From: Arthrobacter_D sp015752045 | GTDB taxonomy: Bacteria > Actinomycetota > Actinomycetes > Actinomycetales > Micrococcaceae | Direction: 5' to 3' | DNA length: 64,000 nt | Assembly (NCBI RefSeq): GCF_015752045.1 | Contig: NZ_JADOUS010000002.1 | Location: 372,001-436,000 of the forward strand | In this document: positions 8,262 through 15,841 of the stretch, in pieces | Layout: every line of letters begins with the position of its first letter | How positions within the stretch are numbered: position 1 is the first letter of the stretch | Program-made: the position numbers and the translations under genes | Notes under the pieces: model-generated | What the model saw: the letters and a program-made list of their open reading frames with translations, nothing else | What the model was told of the DNA's origin: nothing | The model's database searches: none

Positions 8262-9195
8262 CGAGGCTCCTCCCGGTCAGGCGCAGGAACACGTCCTCCA
8301 GGGAGGACCGCCGCACGAGGGACGTGAGGGGCTTCAGTCCGCGGGACGTGACCTGTTCCAGGGCCGCCTCGCCGTCCCGGGCGTAGATGAGTACGCGGTC
8401 CGGCAATGGCTCGAGCCGCTCCCCGATGCCCTGCAGCTCACCCGCCACCGTGGTGTTGCGCTCCGAACCGAACCGCAGCTCGAGCACCTCGCGGGTGGAG
8501 TGCTCCCGGATGAGCTGCGCGGGCGACCCCTCCGCCATGATCCGGCCCTTGTCCACGACCACGAGCCGGTCGCAGAGCTGTTCCGCCTCGTCCATGTAGT
8601 GCGTGGTGAGGATCAGGGTCACCCCGGACTCCTTCAGCCGGAACAGCCTGTCCCAGAGGATGTGCCGCGCCTGCGGGTCCAGGCCCGTGGTGGGTTCGTC
8701 CAGCAGGAGGATCTTCGGCTCGTTGATGAGCGAACGCGCGATAGTGAGCCGGCGCTTCATGCCCCCGGACAGCGCATCGACCTTGGCGCCCGCCTTGTCG
8801 GTGAGCTGGGCGAACTCCAGCAGCTCGTCGGCCTTCGGCTTGAGGTAGCTCATGGGGAGGCCGAAGTAGCGGCCGTACACGATGAGGTTGTCCCGCACCT
8901 TCAGTTCCTCGTCGAGGTTGTCCTGCTGCGGCACCACCCCGAGGTGGGCGCGGACCTCGGGGCCGTGGTCCTCGGGGTCGAGGCCCATGATGGTGAGCCG
9001 GCCCGACGTCCGCTGCGAGACACCGCCGATCATGCGCATGGTGGTCGACTTCCCCGCACCGTTCGGGCCGAGCAGGCCGAACGACTCCCCCGCCGGCACC
9101 TCGAAGGAGATGCCGTCGACGGCCTTGAAGTCGCCGTAATGCTTGCTGAGCTGCTGCGCGGAGATGACCGGCGGTCCGGCGGGAGGGGTGGGCAC
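8254..9195 (-). CDS. ABC exporter ATP-binding subunit (DrrA/NodI-like)
   Basis: This cytosolic ATPase of 313 residues powers the two permeases. It shows Walker A 'GPNGAGKST' (residues 43-51), a Q-loop 'VVPQQDNLD', the signature 'LSGGMKRRL' (142-150), Walker B 'ILLLDEPTTGLD' (162-173) and the switch His in 'LILTTHYMDEA'. The extra C-terminal domain of about 90 residues is typical of the DrrA/CcmA-like group. It is the first gene of the exporter operon, starting about 60 bases past the folD stop on the same strand. Confidence 0.95.
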   Translation of the reverse strand: MPTPPAGPPVISAQQLSKHYGDFKAVDGISFEVPAGESFGLLGPNGAGKSTTMRMIGGVSQRTSGRLTIMGLDPEDHGPEVRAHLGVVPQQDNLDEELKVRDNLIVYGRYFGLPMSYLKPKADELLEFAQLTDKAGAKVDALSGGMKRRLTIARSLINEPKILLLDEPTTGLDPQARHILWDRLFRLKESGVTLILTTHYMDEAEQLCDRLVVVDKGRIMAEGSPAQLIREHSTREVLELRFGSERNTTVAGELQGIGERLEPLPDRVLIYARDGEAALEQVTSRGLKPLTSLVRRSSLEDVFLRLTGRSLVE

Positions 9196-9206
9196 CCGCC
9201 CAGCCT

Positions 9207-9222
9207 AGGGGACAACTCCCCT
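9207..9222 (-). terminator. Possible weak terminator between folD and the exporter operon
   Basis: AGGGGA and TCCCCT pair over six bases around a four-base loop, flanked by further short GC-rich repeats (CCCC-TGT-GGGG at about 9231-9241). It lies in the 59-base gap after folD. The stem is short and there is no T tract, so folD may partly read through into the exporter genes. Confidence 0.35.
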
Positions 9223-9254
9223 GGGCAGGACCCCTGTGGGGGGTTGCGGGGTGT

Positions 9255-10148
9255 CTACGCCTGCGCGGCCCGACGCTCGGCGGCCTCGACGACGTTCGTG
9301 AGCAGCATCGCCCGGGTCATGGGCCCCGCTCCCCCGGGGTTCGGCGACAGCCAGCCGGCGACGGACGCCGCGGCGGGGTCGACGTCGCCGGTGAGCTTCG
9401 CCTTCCCGGTCTCCGGGTCCTCGACCCGGCTCACACCGACGTCGAGCACGATCGCGCCGGGCTTGAGCTGGTCCGCGGTGATCATGTGCGGGATCCCGGC
9501 GGCCGCCACGACGACGTCGGCGCGGCCGAGGTGGTCCGCGAGGTCGACGGTCCCGGTGTGGGCCAGGGTGACGGTCGCGTTGATCTGCCTGCGGGTCAGG
9601 AGCAGCCCGAGCGGCCGGCCCACGGTGACGCCACGTCCCACGACGAGCACGTCGAGGCCCTCGAGGGCGACGTCGTGCCGGAGGAGGAGCTCGACGATCC
9701 CGTGCGGGGTGCACGGCAGGGGCGACTCCATCTCGCCGTTGACGTTGAGGACCAGCCTGCCGAGGTTCATCGGGTGCAGGCCGTCGGCGTCCTTCGCCGG
9801 GTCGATGCGCTCGAGGATCGCGTTGGTGTCGAGGTGCGCGGGTAGCGGGAGCTGCACGATGTACCCGGTGGTGGCGTCGTCGCCGTTCAGCTCGTCGAGG
9901 ACCGCCTCGAGTTCCTCCTGGGTGACGGTGGCGGGCAGGTCCCGGCGCACCGAGGTGATGCCCACCTGGGCGCAGTCGCGGTGCTTGCCTGCGACATAGG
10001 AGTGGCTGCCGGGATCATCCCCGACGAGCACCGTGCCGAGTCCCGGTGTCACACCGCGCTCCCGGAGGGCGCTGACGCGCCCGGTCAGTTCCTCCTTGAT
10101 CCGGGCGGCGGTCGCCTTACCGTCAAGGATGCGGGCTGTCGTCGTCAT
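9255..10148 (-). CDS. folD: Methylenetetrahydrofolate dehydrogenase / methenyl-THF cyclohydrolase
   Basis: A cytosolic bifunctional enzyme that oxidises 5,10-methylene-THF with NADP and hydrolyses the product to 10-formyl-THF. At 297 residues from the ATG at 10148 it is complete. The catalytic pair is Tyr51/Lys55 in 'SYVAGKHRDC', and the NADP-binding 'VVGRGVTVGRPLG' and 'LSPNPGGAGPMTRAML' motifs are intact. An AGAAGG site lies nine bases before the ATG. Upstream, the reading frame stays open and coding-like back to the glyA stop (see the separate entry), so a longer form is possible. GlyA makes its substrate and precedes it in the same transcript. Confidence 0.95.
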   Translation of the reverse strand: MTTTARILDGKATAARIKEELTGRVSALRERGVTPGLGTVLVGDDPGSHSYVAGKHRDCAQVGITSVRRDLPATVTQEELEAVLDELNGDDATTGYIVQLPLPAHLDTNAILERIDPAKDADGLHPMNLGRLVLNVNGEMESPLPCTPHGIVELLLRHDVALEGLDVLVVGRGVTVGRPLGLLLTRRQINATVTLAHTGTVDLADHLGRADVVVAAAGIPHMITADQLKPGAIVLDVGVSRVEDPETGKAKLTGDVDPAAASVAGWLSPNPGGAGPMTRAMLLTNVVEAAERRAAQA

Positions 10149-10297
10149 GAGGATCGTCCTTCTCGGGGTGTCCAGTTGTTCGAGCAGGAAGGCCTTGCCG
10201 CGGTCGCAGCAGCCGGTGAAGCAGCATTCCTCGGCCGGGATGTCGTAGCCGGTCGACGCCGCGGCCTCGGAGGCGAGGGCGCCGGGCGGGAGCCCGT
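10149..10297 (-). other. Cys-rich coding-like stretch between glyA and folD, in frame with folD
   Basis: The 149-base gap is open in the folD frame for its whole length. A GTG at about 10295, overlapping the glyA stop, could start it. Over the last 37 codons I count roughly nine in ten third positions as G or C, against clearly fewer at positions one and two, which is the pattern of translated DNA in this genome. The predicted peptide contains 'EECCFTGCCDRGKAF', with two CysCys pairs, and then 'LLEQLDTPRRTI'. It could be an N-terminal extension of FolD, a coupled leader peptide, or the remnant of another gene. I do not recognise the sequence. Confidence 0.4.
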
Positions 10298-11599
10298 CTA
10301 CCACTCCTCCTGGCCCGGGTACAGCGGGAAGTCGGCGGCGAGCGCGGACACGCGGGCACGGAGGGCCTGGACGTCGGGTGAGGGCTTGAGCGCCGCGGCG
10401 ATGATCTCGCCCACCTCGGTGAACTCGGTGGCGCCGAAGCCGCGGGTCGCGAGTGCGGGCGTGCCGATGCGCAGGCCCGAGGTGACCATCGGCGGACGGG
10501 GATCGAAGGGCACCGCGTTGCGGTTGACGGTGATCCCGACCGAGTGCAGCACGTCCTCGGCCTGCTGGCCGTCGAGCGACGAGTTCCGCAGGTCCACGAG
10601 GACGAGGTGGACGTCCGTGCCTCCCGTGAGCACCGACACGCCGTGCTCGGTGACGTCCGACGCCGTGAGGCGCTCCGCGATGATGCGTGCACCCTCGAGG
10701 ACGCGGTCCTGGCGCTCCCTGAACTCGGCCGAGCCGGCGATCTTGAAGGCCGTGGCCTTGCCCGCGATGACGTGCATGAGCGGACCGCCCTGCTGGCCGG
10801 GGAAGACGTTCGAGTTGAGCTTCTTGGCCCATTCCTGCTTGGCGAGGATCACGCCGGAGCGGGGACCCGCGAGGGTCTTGTGGACCGTGGAGGTGACGAC
10901 GTCGGAGTACGGGACCGGGCTGGGATGGACGCCGGCGGCGACGAGGCCGGCGAAGTGCGCCATATCGGTCCAGAGCAGCGCGCCGACCTCGTCGGCGATC
11001 GCGCGGAACGCGGCGAAGTCGAGCTGGCGGGGGTAGGCCGACCAGCCGGCGATGATGACCTGGGGCTTCGCGGCGAGCGCCTGCTCGCGGACCCGCTCCA
11101 TGTCCAGGCGGTGGGTGTCCTCCTCGACGCCGTAGGCCGCGACCTCGTAGAGCTTGCCGGAGAAGTTCAGCTTCATGCCGTGCGTCAGGTGCCCGCCGTG
11201 CGCGAGGGAGAGGCCCATGATCTTGTCACCGGGCTTGATCATGGCGGAGAGCGCCGCTGCGTTGGCCTGGGCGCCGGAGTGCGGCTGGACGTTCGCGAAC
11301 TCGGCGCCGAACAGCGCCTTGACCCGCTCGATCGCGAGGTTCTCGGCGACGTCGACGTGCTCGCACCCACCGTAGTAGCGGCGTCCGGGGTAGCCCTCCG
11401 CGTACTTGTTGGTGAGTACGCTGCCCTGCGCCTCGAGGACGGCGCGCGGCGCGAAGTTCTCCGAGGCGATCATCTCGAGGGTGTCCCGCTGCCGTGCGAG
11501 CTCGTCCCTGAGGACGGCGGCGATCTCCGGATCCACCTCGGACAGGGGTGCGTTGGTGACGGAGTCGGCGTGGGACGGAGCGATGGGCGAAGTGGTCAT
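10298..11599 (-). CDS. glyA: Serine hydroxymethyltransferase
   Basis: A PLP enzyme of the cytosol that converts serine and THF to glycine and 5,10-methylene-THF, the main entry to the one-carbon pool. It has 433 residues. The PLP lysine is Lys241 in 'TSTVHKTLAGPRSG'; 'YAEGYPGRRYYGG' and 'HSGAQAN' are intact. I chose the ATG at 11599, which has an AGAAGGA site upstream, over an in-frame start nine codons earlier. The gene is preceded by a ZTP riboswitch and followed by folD on the same strand, so both should be induced when ZTP accumulates. Confidence 0.97.
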   Translation of the reverse strand: MTTSPIAPSHADSVTNAPLSEVDPEIAAVLRDELARQRDTLEMIASENFAPRAVLEAQGSVLTNKYAEGYPGRRYYGGCEHVDVAENLAIERVKALFGAEFANVQPHSGAQANAAALSAMIKPGDKIMGLSLAHGGHLTHGMKLNFSGKLYEVAAYGVEEDTHRLDMERVREQALAAKPQVIIAGWSAYPRQLDFAAFRAIADEVGALLWTDMAHFAGLVAAGVHPSPVPYSDVVTSTVHKTLAGPRSGVILAKQEWAKKLNSNVFPGQQGGPLMHVIAGKATAFKIAGSAEFRERQDRVLEGARIIAERLTASDVTEHGVSVLTGGTDVHLVLVDLRNSSLDGQQAEDVLHSVGITVNRNAVPFDPRPPMVTSGLRIGTPALATRGFGATEFTEVGEIIAAALKPSPDVQALRARVSALAADFPLYPGQEEW

Positions 11600-11647
11600 C
11601 GGTTGATCCTTCTCTGGGTCTCGCAAGGGGTCAGCGTGAATCGCGGG

Positions 11648-11675
11648 CGGGGTCGGGACTGCAGTCCGTGCCCCG
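11648..11675 (-). terminator. Hairpin in the glyA leader, possible riboswitch expression platform
   Basis: CGGGG and CCCCG arms enclose a GGACTGCAGTCC palindrome in the leader between the ZTP aptamer and the glyA start. It is the strongest structure downstream of the aptamer. No T tract follows, so if it terminates it would be a Rho-assisted or U-poor terminator; it could also act on translation. The mechanism cannot be settled from sequence. Confidence 0.4.
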
Positions 11676-11691
11676 GCCGCTCATGAAACGT

Positions 11692-11812
11692 GACCCGCGG
11701 CCCAGGCGTGCGATCCGTGGTCTGCACTGGAGGCGTGGGCGCCCCGCAGGGGATCCCGGCCTCCTGCCGCTTCCTGGTGGTTGCCCACCCTACGCCAGTC
11801 GCGACGCTCCCA
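11692..11812 (-). promoter_or_regulatory. ZTP (pfl) riboswitch upstream of glyA-folD
   Basis: Read on the minus strand, the leader has the invariant parts of the pfl/ZTP aptamer in order: a P1 strand GTCGC, then GACTGGCG, a GGGTGG-loop-CCACC hairpin, AGGAAGCGGC closing P1 (with one G.U pair), a variable linker, and the CGCCTGGGC loop on a GATC/GGTC stem. The GGCG of the first part can pair with CGCC of the last, which is the family's pseudoknot. A TAACAT box at 11812-11817 would start the RNA almost exactly at P1; I see no good -35. ZTP riboswitches sense the purine intermediate ZTP/ZMP that builds up when 10-formyl-THF is short, and typically control folD, glyA and purH. Confidence 0.92.
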
Positions 11813-11902
11813 TGTTAGCCGGAATACGCTGACGGCGGGACAGGTTCCGCATCAGTGGAGCGGTGGCCGACGAGCGGCGCCGCAGCGGGGAGGTCGTTCG
11901 CC

Positions 11903-13036
11903 ATGCAGGGACCGGCGCGGGAAGGGCTCGGGACCGGAGGGCGCGTCCGCGTCGTCGTGATCGGTGCCGGCCAGGCGGGGCTGAGCAGCGCCTACCACCT
12001 GGTGCGCCGGGGACTCGAGCCGTACCGGGACTTCGTGGTCCTGGATGCCAACCCCGCGCCCGGCGGCGCCTGGCTGCACCGCTGGCCGGCCCTCACCTTC
12101 GACGCCGCCCACGCCCTGCACGACCTCCCGGGCCTCGACCTCGGGACACCGGACCCGGAGGAGCCCGCCTCGCGCGTGGTGAACCGGTACTACGGCGACT
12201 ACGAGCGGACCTTCGGCCTGCCCGTGGTCCGGCCGGTCACGGTGGTCCGCGTGGAAGCCGACGACGACGGGCAGGCTGACGGCCCCCTCCGCGTGGCCAC
12301 GACGGACGGCACCTGGACGGCCGACGTCGTCATCAGTGCGACCGGCACCTGGGACCGCCCCTACTGGCCCCACTACCGCGGCCGCCGGGTCTTCCGGGGG
12401 CGTCAGCTGCACACGCACGACTACCGCTCGGCCGGCGACTTCGCGGGCCGGCGCGTCCTCGTGGTGGGCGGCGGGACCTCGGCCGTGCAGTTCGTCCTCC
12501 AGCTCCACGCCGCCGGGGCCACGCCCGTCTGGTCGACCCGCCGTCCGCCGTCGTTCACCCGCCGCCCGTTCGACGCCGAATGGGGCCGCGGGGTCGAGGC
12601 CGCGGTCGATGCCCGGACGGGTGCCGGCCTCCCGCCAGCCAGTGTGGTGTCGGCGACGGGGCTGCCGCTCACGGCGGACTACCGGGCGGGCATCGACGCC
12701 GGGATCCTCGTGTCGCGCGGGCCGCTGGCCGAGCTGCACGAGCGGTCCGCGGTCTTCACGGACGGCACCGAGGAACCCGTCGACGCCGTCCTCTGGGCCA
12801 CCGGCTTCCGCGCCGCCCTGGACCACCTCGCACCGTTGCGCCTCCGGGAGCCCGGCGGCGGCATCGTCATGGACGGAGTGCACGTGCTGAAGGAACCACG
12901 GCTCCTGCTCGTCGGCTACGGTGCATCGGCGTCGACGCTCGGCGCGTCACGGGCCGGACGGGCCGCGGCGACGGCGGCCGCGGTCCGGCTGCGCGGGATC
13001 GCGTCACAATCGGGACCCCCCGGTAATCTGGCGTAG
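11903..13036 (+). CDS. NAD(P)/FAD-dependent oxidoreductase (flavin monooxygenase-like)
   Basis: The protein has 377 residues with two Rossmann motifs, an FAD site 'VVIGAGQAGLSSAY' near residue 16 and an NAD(P) site 'VLVVGGGTSAVQFV' near residue 190, plus the 'WATGF' motif. This layout fits class B flavoprotein monooxygenases and putative flavoprotein K+ transport-like proteins; the substrate is unknown. The ATG at 11903 has a GGGAGG site ten bases upstream and is preferred over a GTG at 11855. The purU start codon abuts its stop codon, so the two genes are cotranscribed. It diverges from the glyA leader. Confidence 0.86.
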   Translation: MQGPAREGLGTGGRVRVVVIGAGQAGLSSAYHLVRRGLEPYRDFVVLDANPAPGGAWLHRWPALTFDAAHALHDLPGLDLGTPDPEEPASRVVNRYYGDYERTFGLPVVRPVTVVRVEADDDGQADGPLRVATTDGTWTADVVISATGTWDRPYWPHYRGRRVFRGRQLHTHDYRSAGDFAGRRVLVVGGGTSAVQFVLQLHAAGATPVWSTRRPPSFTRRPFDAEWGRGVEAAVDARTGAGLPPASVVSATGLPLTADYRAGIDAGILVSRGPLAELHERSAVFTDGTEEPVDAVLWATGFRAALDHLAPLRLREPGGGIVMDGVHVLKEPRLLLVGYGASASTLGASRAGRAAATAAAVRLRGIASQSGPPGNLA

Positions 13037-13897
13037 GTGACCTCCCCCGACGCCTCCCGCTCCTTCTCCCTGACGCTGTCCTGCGCCGACCGGCCCGGGA
13101 TCGTCCACGGCGTCTCGGGCGCCCTGGTCGGCGTGGGGGCCAACATCACCGAGTCGCAGCAGTACGGCAGCCCGGACACGGGCACCTTCTTCATGCGCGT
13201 GGCACTGGACACCGACGCGTCGGAGGAGGACCTGCGCTCGGCCCTCGGGCCCGTGGCCGCAGAGTTCGGGATGGACTGGTCGCTGACCCCGTCCGCGCGC
13301 CGCACCCGAACGCTCATCATGGTGTCCAGGGCCGCGCACTGCCTCAACGACCTCCTGTTCCAGCACCGCTCCGGCACGCTCGCCATCGACATCCCCGTGA
13401 TCGTGTCCAACCACCGCGACCTCGAGGAGCTCGCCGCGTTCTACGGCGTCGAGTTCCACCACATCCCGGTGACGCCCGAGACCAAGGACGACGCCGAGGA
13501 CAGGCTGCGCGCACTGATGGACGAGCACGGGATCGAACTCGTGGTCCTCGCGCGGTACATGCAGATCCTCAGCGACCGGCTCTGCGGGGACCTGCTCGGC
13601 CGGGCCATCAACATCCACCACTCGTTCCTGCCGTCCTTCAAGGGTGCCCGCCCGTACCACCAGGCCCACGCGCGCGGCGTGAAGCTGATCGGCGCCACCG
13701 CCCACTACGTCACCGGGGCCCTCGACGAGGGACCGATCATCGAGCAGGAGGTCATCCGGGTCGATCACGCCCGCACGGCCGAGCAACTGGCCTCGATCGG
13801 GCGGGAACTGGAAGGCCGGGCGCTGGTGCAGGCGGTGCAGTGGCATGCGGAGCACCGCGTCCTCCTCGACGGGCGCCGCACGATCGTCTTCAACTGA
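13037..13897 (+). CDS. purU: Formyltetrahydrofolate deformylase
   Basis: PurU hydrolyses 10-formyl-THF to formate and THF, balancing the one-carbon pool. The 286-residue protein has an N-terminal ACT regulatory domain ('SCADRPGIVHGVSGAL') and a C-terminal formyltransferase fold with the catalytic Asn/His in 'INIHHSFLPSFKGA' and the Asp of 'LDEGPII'. The start is a GTG directly after the stop of the flavoprotein gene. It stands next to glyA-folD, whose products feed and drain the same folate pool; the transcripts diverge. Confidence 0.96.
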   Translation: MTSPDASRSFSLTLSCADRPGIVHGVSGALVGVGANITESQQYGSPDTGTFFMRVALDTDASEEDLRSALGPVAAEFGMDWSLTPSARRTRTLIMVSRAAHCLNDLLFQHRSGTLAIDIPVIVSNHRDLEELAAFYGVEFHHIPVTPETKDDAEDRLRALMDEHGIELVVLARYMQILSDRLCGDLLGRAINIHHSFLPSFKGARPYHQAHARGVKLIGATAHYVTGALDEGPIIEQEVIRVDHARTAEQLASIGRELEGRALVQAVQWHAEHRVLLDGRRTIVFN

Positions 13898-13938
13898 CCC
13901 CGCTCCCGCGCCGGCGGGGCGTCGCCTAGGCTGACGCC

Positions 13939-14460
13939 ATGGCACACCTCATCACCTTCCGCGGCAGGACCCCCGTCATCAGCGATTCGGCGTTCACCGC
14001 GCCGACCGCATCCCTCATCGGGGAGGTGACGCTCGGCGGGTCCGCCAGCGTCTTCTACGGTGCCAGCGTCCGCGCCGACACCGCCCCGATCTCGATCGGC
14101 GAGGGGACCAACCTCCAGGACAACGTGGTGGTCCACGCCGATCCGGGCTATCCGGCCACGATCGGCGATCGTGTCAGCGTCGGACACAGCGCCGTGGTGC
14201 ACGGGTGCACCATCGAGGACGACTGCCTCATCGGGATGAGCGCCACGGTCATGAACGGCGCCGTCATCGGCGCCGGGTCGCTCGTCGCCGCCGGCGCCGT
14301 CGTGCTCGAGGGCACGGTCGTCCCGCCGCGGTCGCTCGTCGCGGGCGTCCCGGCCAAGGTGCGCCGGGAGCTGACCGACGACGAGGTCGAGGCTGTGCGG
14401 GCCAACGCGGAGCGGTACAAGACTCTCGCCCAAGAGCATCGCCAAGCGTTCACTTCTTGA
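13939..14460 (+). CDS. Gamma-class carbonic anhydrase family protein
   Basis: A 173-residue left-handed beta-helix protein built of hexapeptide repeats, as in CaiE, YrdA and Cam. The three zinc-ligand histidines of the family are present: His66 in 'VVVHAD', His83 and His88 in 'VGHSAVVHG'. The conserved 'GVPAKVRREL' end of the helix and a C-terminal alpha helix follow. Such proteins are cytosolic trimers with metal at subunit interfaces; many bacterial members have weak or untested carbonic anhydrase activity. A TAGGCTGACGCC leader precedes the ATG. Confidence 0.9.
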   Translation: MAHLITFRGRTPVISDSAFTAPTASLIGEVTLGGSASVFYGASVRADTAPISIGEGTNLQDNVVVHADPGYPATIGDRVSVGHSAVVHGCTIEDDCLIGMSATVMNGAVIGAGSLVAAGAVVLEGTVVPPRSLVAGVPAKVRRELTDDEVEAVRANAERYKTLAQEHRQAFTS

Positions 14461-14492
14461 CGACAGGCACCCGTTACGGCAGCCTTGATCCC

Positions 14493-15716
14493 ATGCCCGC
14501 AGAATCCCCCTCGACGGCGAGGACGAGCGTGAGCGGCCCGCCTCCGAAACCGGGCTCCCAGTCCGCCCTGCGCGAGCGGAACCAGCAGCGCATCATCGCG
14601 GCCCTCATGAGCGGAGGCCCACGGACCCAGGCGGAACTCGCCCGGCAGACCGGCCTCTCGACGGCGACGGTCTCGAACATCGTGAAGTCCATGGCCACGA
14701 CCGGGGTCGTGAGCACCGTGCCCACCACCAGCTCGGGGCGCCGGGCCCTGTCCGTCATCCTCAACGACAACGGGCAGGTCGTGGCGGGCATCGACATCGG
14801 CCGCCGGCACCTCCGCGTGGTCCTCGCGAGCCCCAACTACCGGATCCTGCAGGAAGCCTCCGTCCCCCTGCCGCTCGGCCACAGCGCCTACGACGGCCTC
14901 GCCGCCGCGTCGGACCTCCTGGACACCCTGCTCGAGAACGGCGGTATCTCCCGGAGCGCACTCCTCGGCGCCGGCATCGGCATCCCCGGCCCGATCGACC
15001 GACGCAGCGGGACGGTCGTGCAGGGGGCCATCCTGCCCGAATGGGTGGGCATCAACATCCACGAGACGTTCAGCGAACGGCTGGGCGTGCCCGTCTTCAT
15101 CGACAACGACGCCAATCTGGGCGCCCTGGCGCAGGTGACGTGGGGGCCCCACAGCGCGGTGGACAACCTGATGTTCATCAAGGTGGGCTCCGGTATCGGC
15201 TCCGGCCTCGTCCTCAATGGGGCGCTGTTCTACGGGAATGTCGGGGTCACCGGGGAACTGGGGCACACCACCATCAACGAACACGGCCTCATCTGCCGCT
15301 GCGGCAATCGCGGCTGCCTCGAGACCGTCGCATCGACCTCCACCATGATCGAGCTGCTCAGCCGCGGGAGCAGCGAGCCCGTCGACACACGGCGCATCAT
15401 CGACCGCGCGCTCACCGGCGACACAGCGACCCTCCGCGTGATCGACGACGCCGGCCTCGCCATCGGGCGGGCGCTCGCCCACATGGCCAACCTGATCAAC
15501 CCCGAGACGATCGTCGTCGGCGGTCCGCTCACCGATCTCGGCGAGATCCTCCTCGGGCCGATCCGACGCGGACTGGCCCGCCACGCCGTGCCCATCATCG
15601 GCGAGACGACGACCGTCTGCATGTCCTCGCTCGGTGACCGCGCCGAGGCGCTCGGAGGTGCGGCCGTCGTCCTTGCCCAGTCGGGGCTCTCCCCCGCGCT
15701 CGTGGGCTCCACCTAA
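14493..15716 (+). CDS. ROK-family transcriptional repressor
   Basis: The 407-residue protein has a winged-helix DNA-binding domain ('QAELARQTGLSTATVSNIVKS', about residues 47-67) and a ROK sugar-kinase-like domain. The zinc-binding ROK signature is 'CRCGNRGCLE', and 'GELGHTTI' and 'GIGIPGPID' are conserved. Members such as XylR and NagC are repressors that sense sugars. It lies just before and on the same strand as the multiple-sugar importer and is its likely local regulator. The start is the ATG at 14493; longer overlapping frames are shadows. Confidence 0.93.
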   Translation: MPAESPSTARTSVSGPPPKPGSQSALRERNQQRIIAALMSGGPRTQAELARQTGLSTATVSNIVKSMATTGVVSTVPTTSSGRRALSVILNDNGQVVAGIDIGRRHLRVVLASPNYRILQEASVPLPLGHSAYDGLAAASDLLDTLLENGGISRSALLGAGIGIPGPIDRRSGTVVQGAILPEWVGINIHETFSERLGVPVFIDNDANLGALAQVTWGPHSAVDNLMFIKVGSGIGSGLVLNGALFYGNVGVTGELGHTTINEHGLICRCGNRGCLETVASTSTMIELLSRGSSEPVDTRRIIDRALTGDTATLRVIDDAGLAIGRALAHMANLINPETIVVGGPLTDLGEILLGPIRRGLARHAVPIIGETTTVCMSSLGDRAEALGGAAVVLAQSGLSPALVGST

Positions 15717-15754
15717 AGATTTCCTCTGTTTTCCCGGAGCTCTGCGTTCAACAG

Positions 15755-15783
15755 TTGACTGCAAGGGCCCGGGCATGTTCAAT
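15755..15783 (+). promoter_or_regulatory. Putative promoter of the sugar importer operon
   Basis: TTGACT (15755-15760) is a good -35 box; 17 bases later stands TTCAAT (15778-15783), a moderate -10. The -35 box lies inside a small palindrome, CAGTTGACTG, and GTTCAA occurs twice nearby (about 15746 and 15777). Both are candidate contacts for the ROK repressor. The 125-base gap between the ROK gene and mmsA holds nothing else that I can see. Confidence 0.45.
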
Positions 15784-15841
15784 TCTGTTCGGGTCGTGAT
15801 TGGGCCTGCATCAAGACAATGCCGTCACTGCGGGAGAACCA

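Noticed and set aside
9255..10832. A 525-codon frame starting inside glyA and ending as folD
   Set aside because: The part inside glyA is a shadow of a conserved enzyme. Only the last 49 codons before folD are kept as a possible extension.
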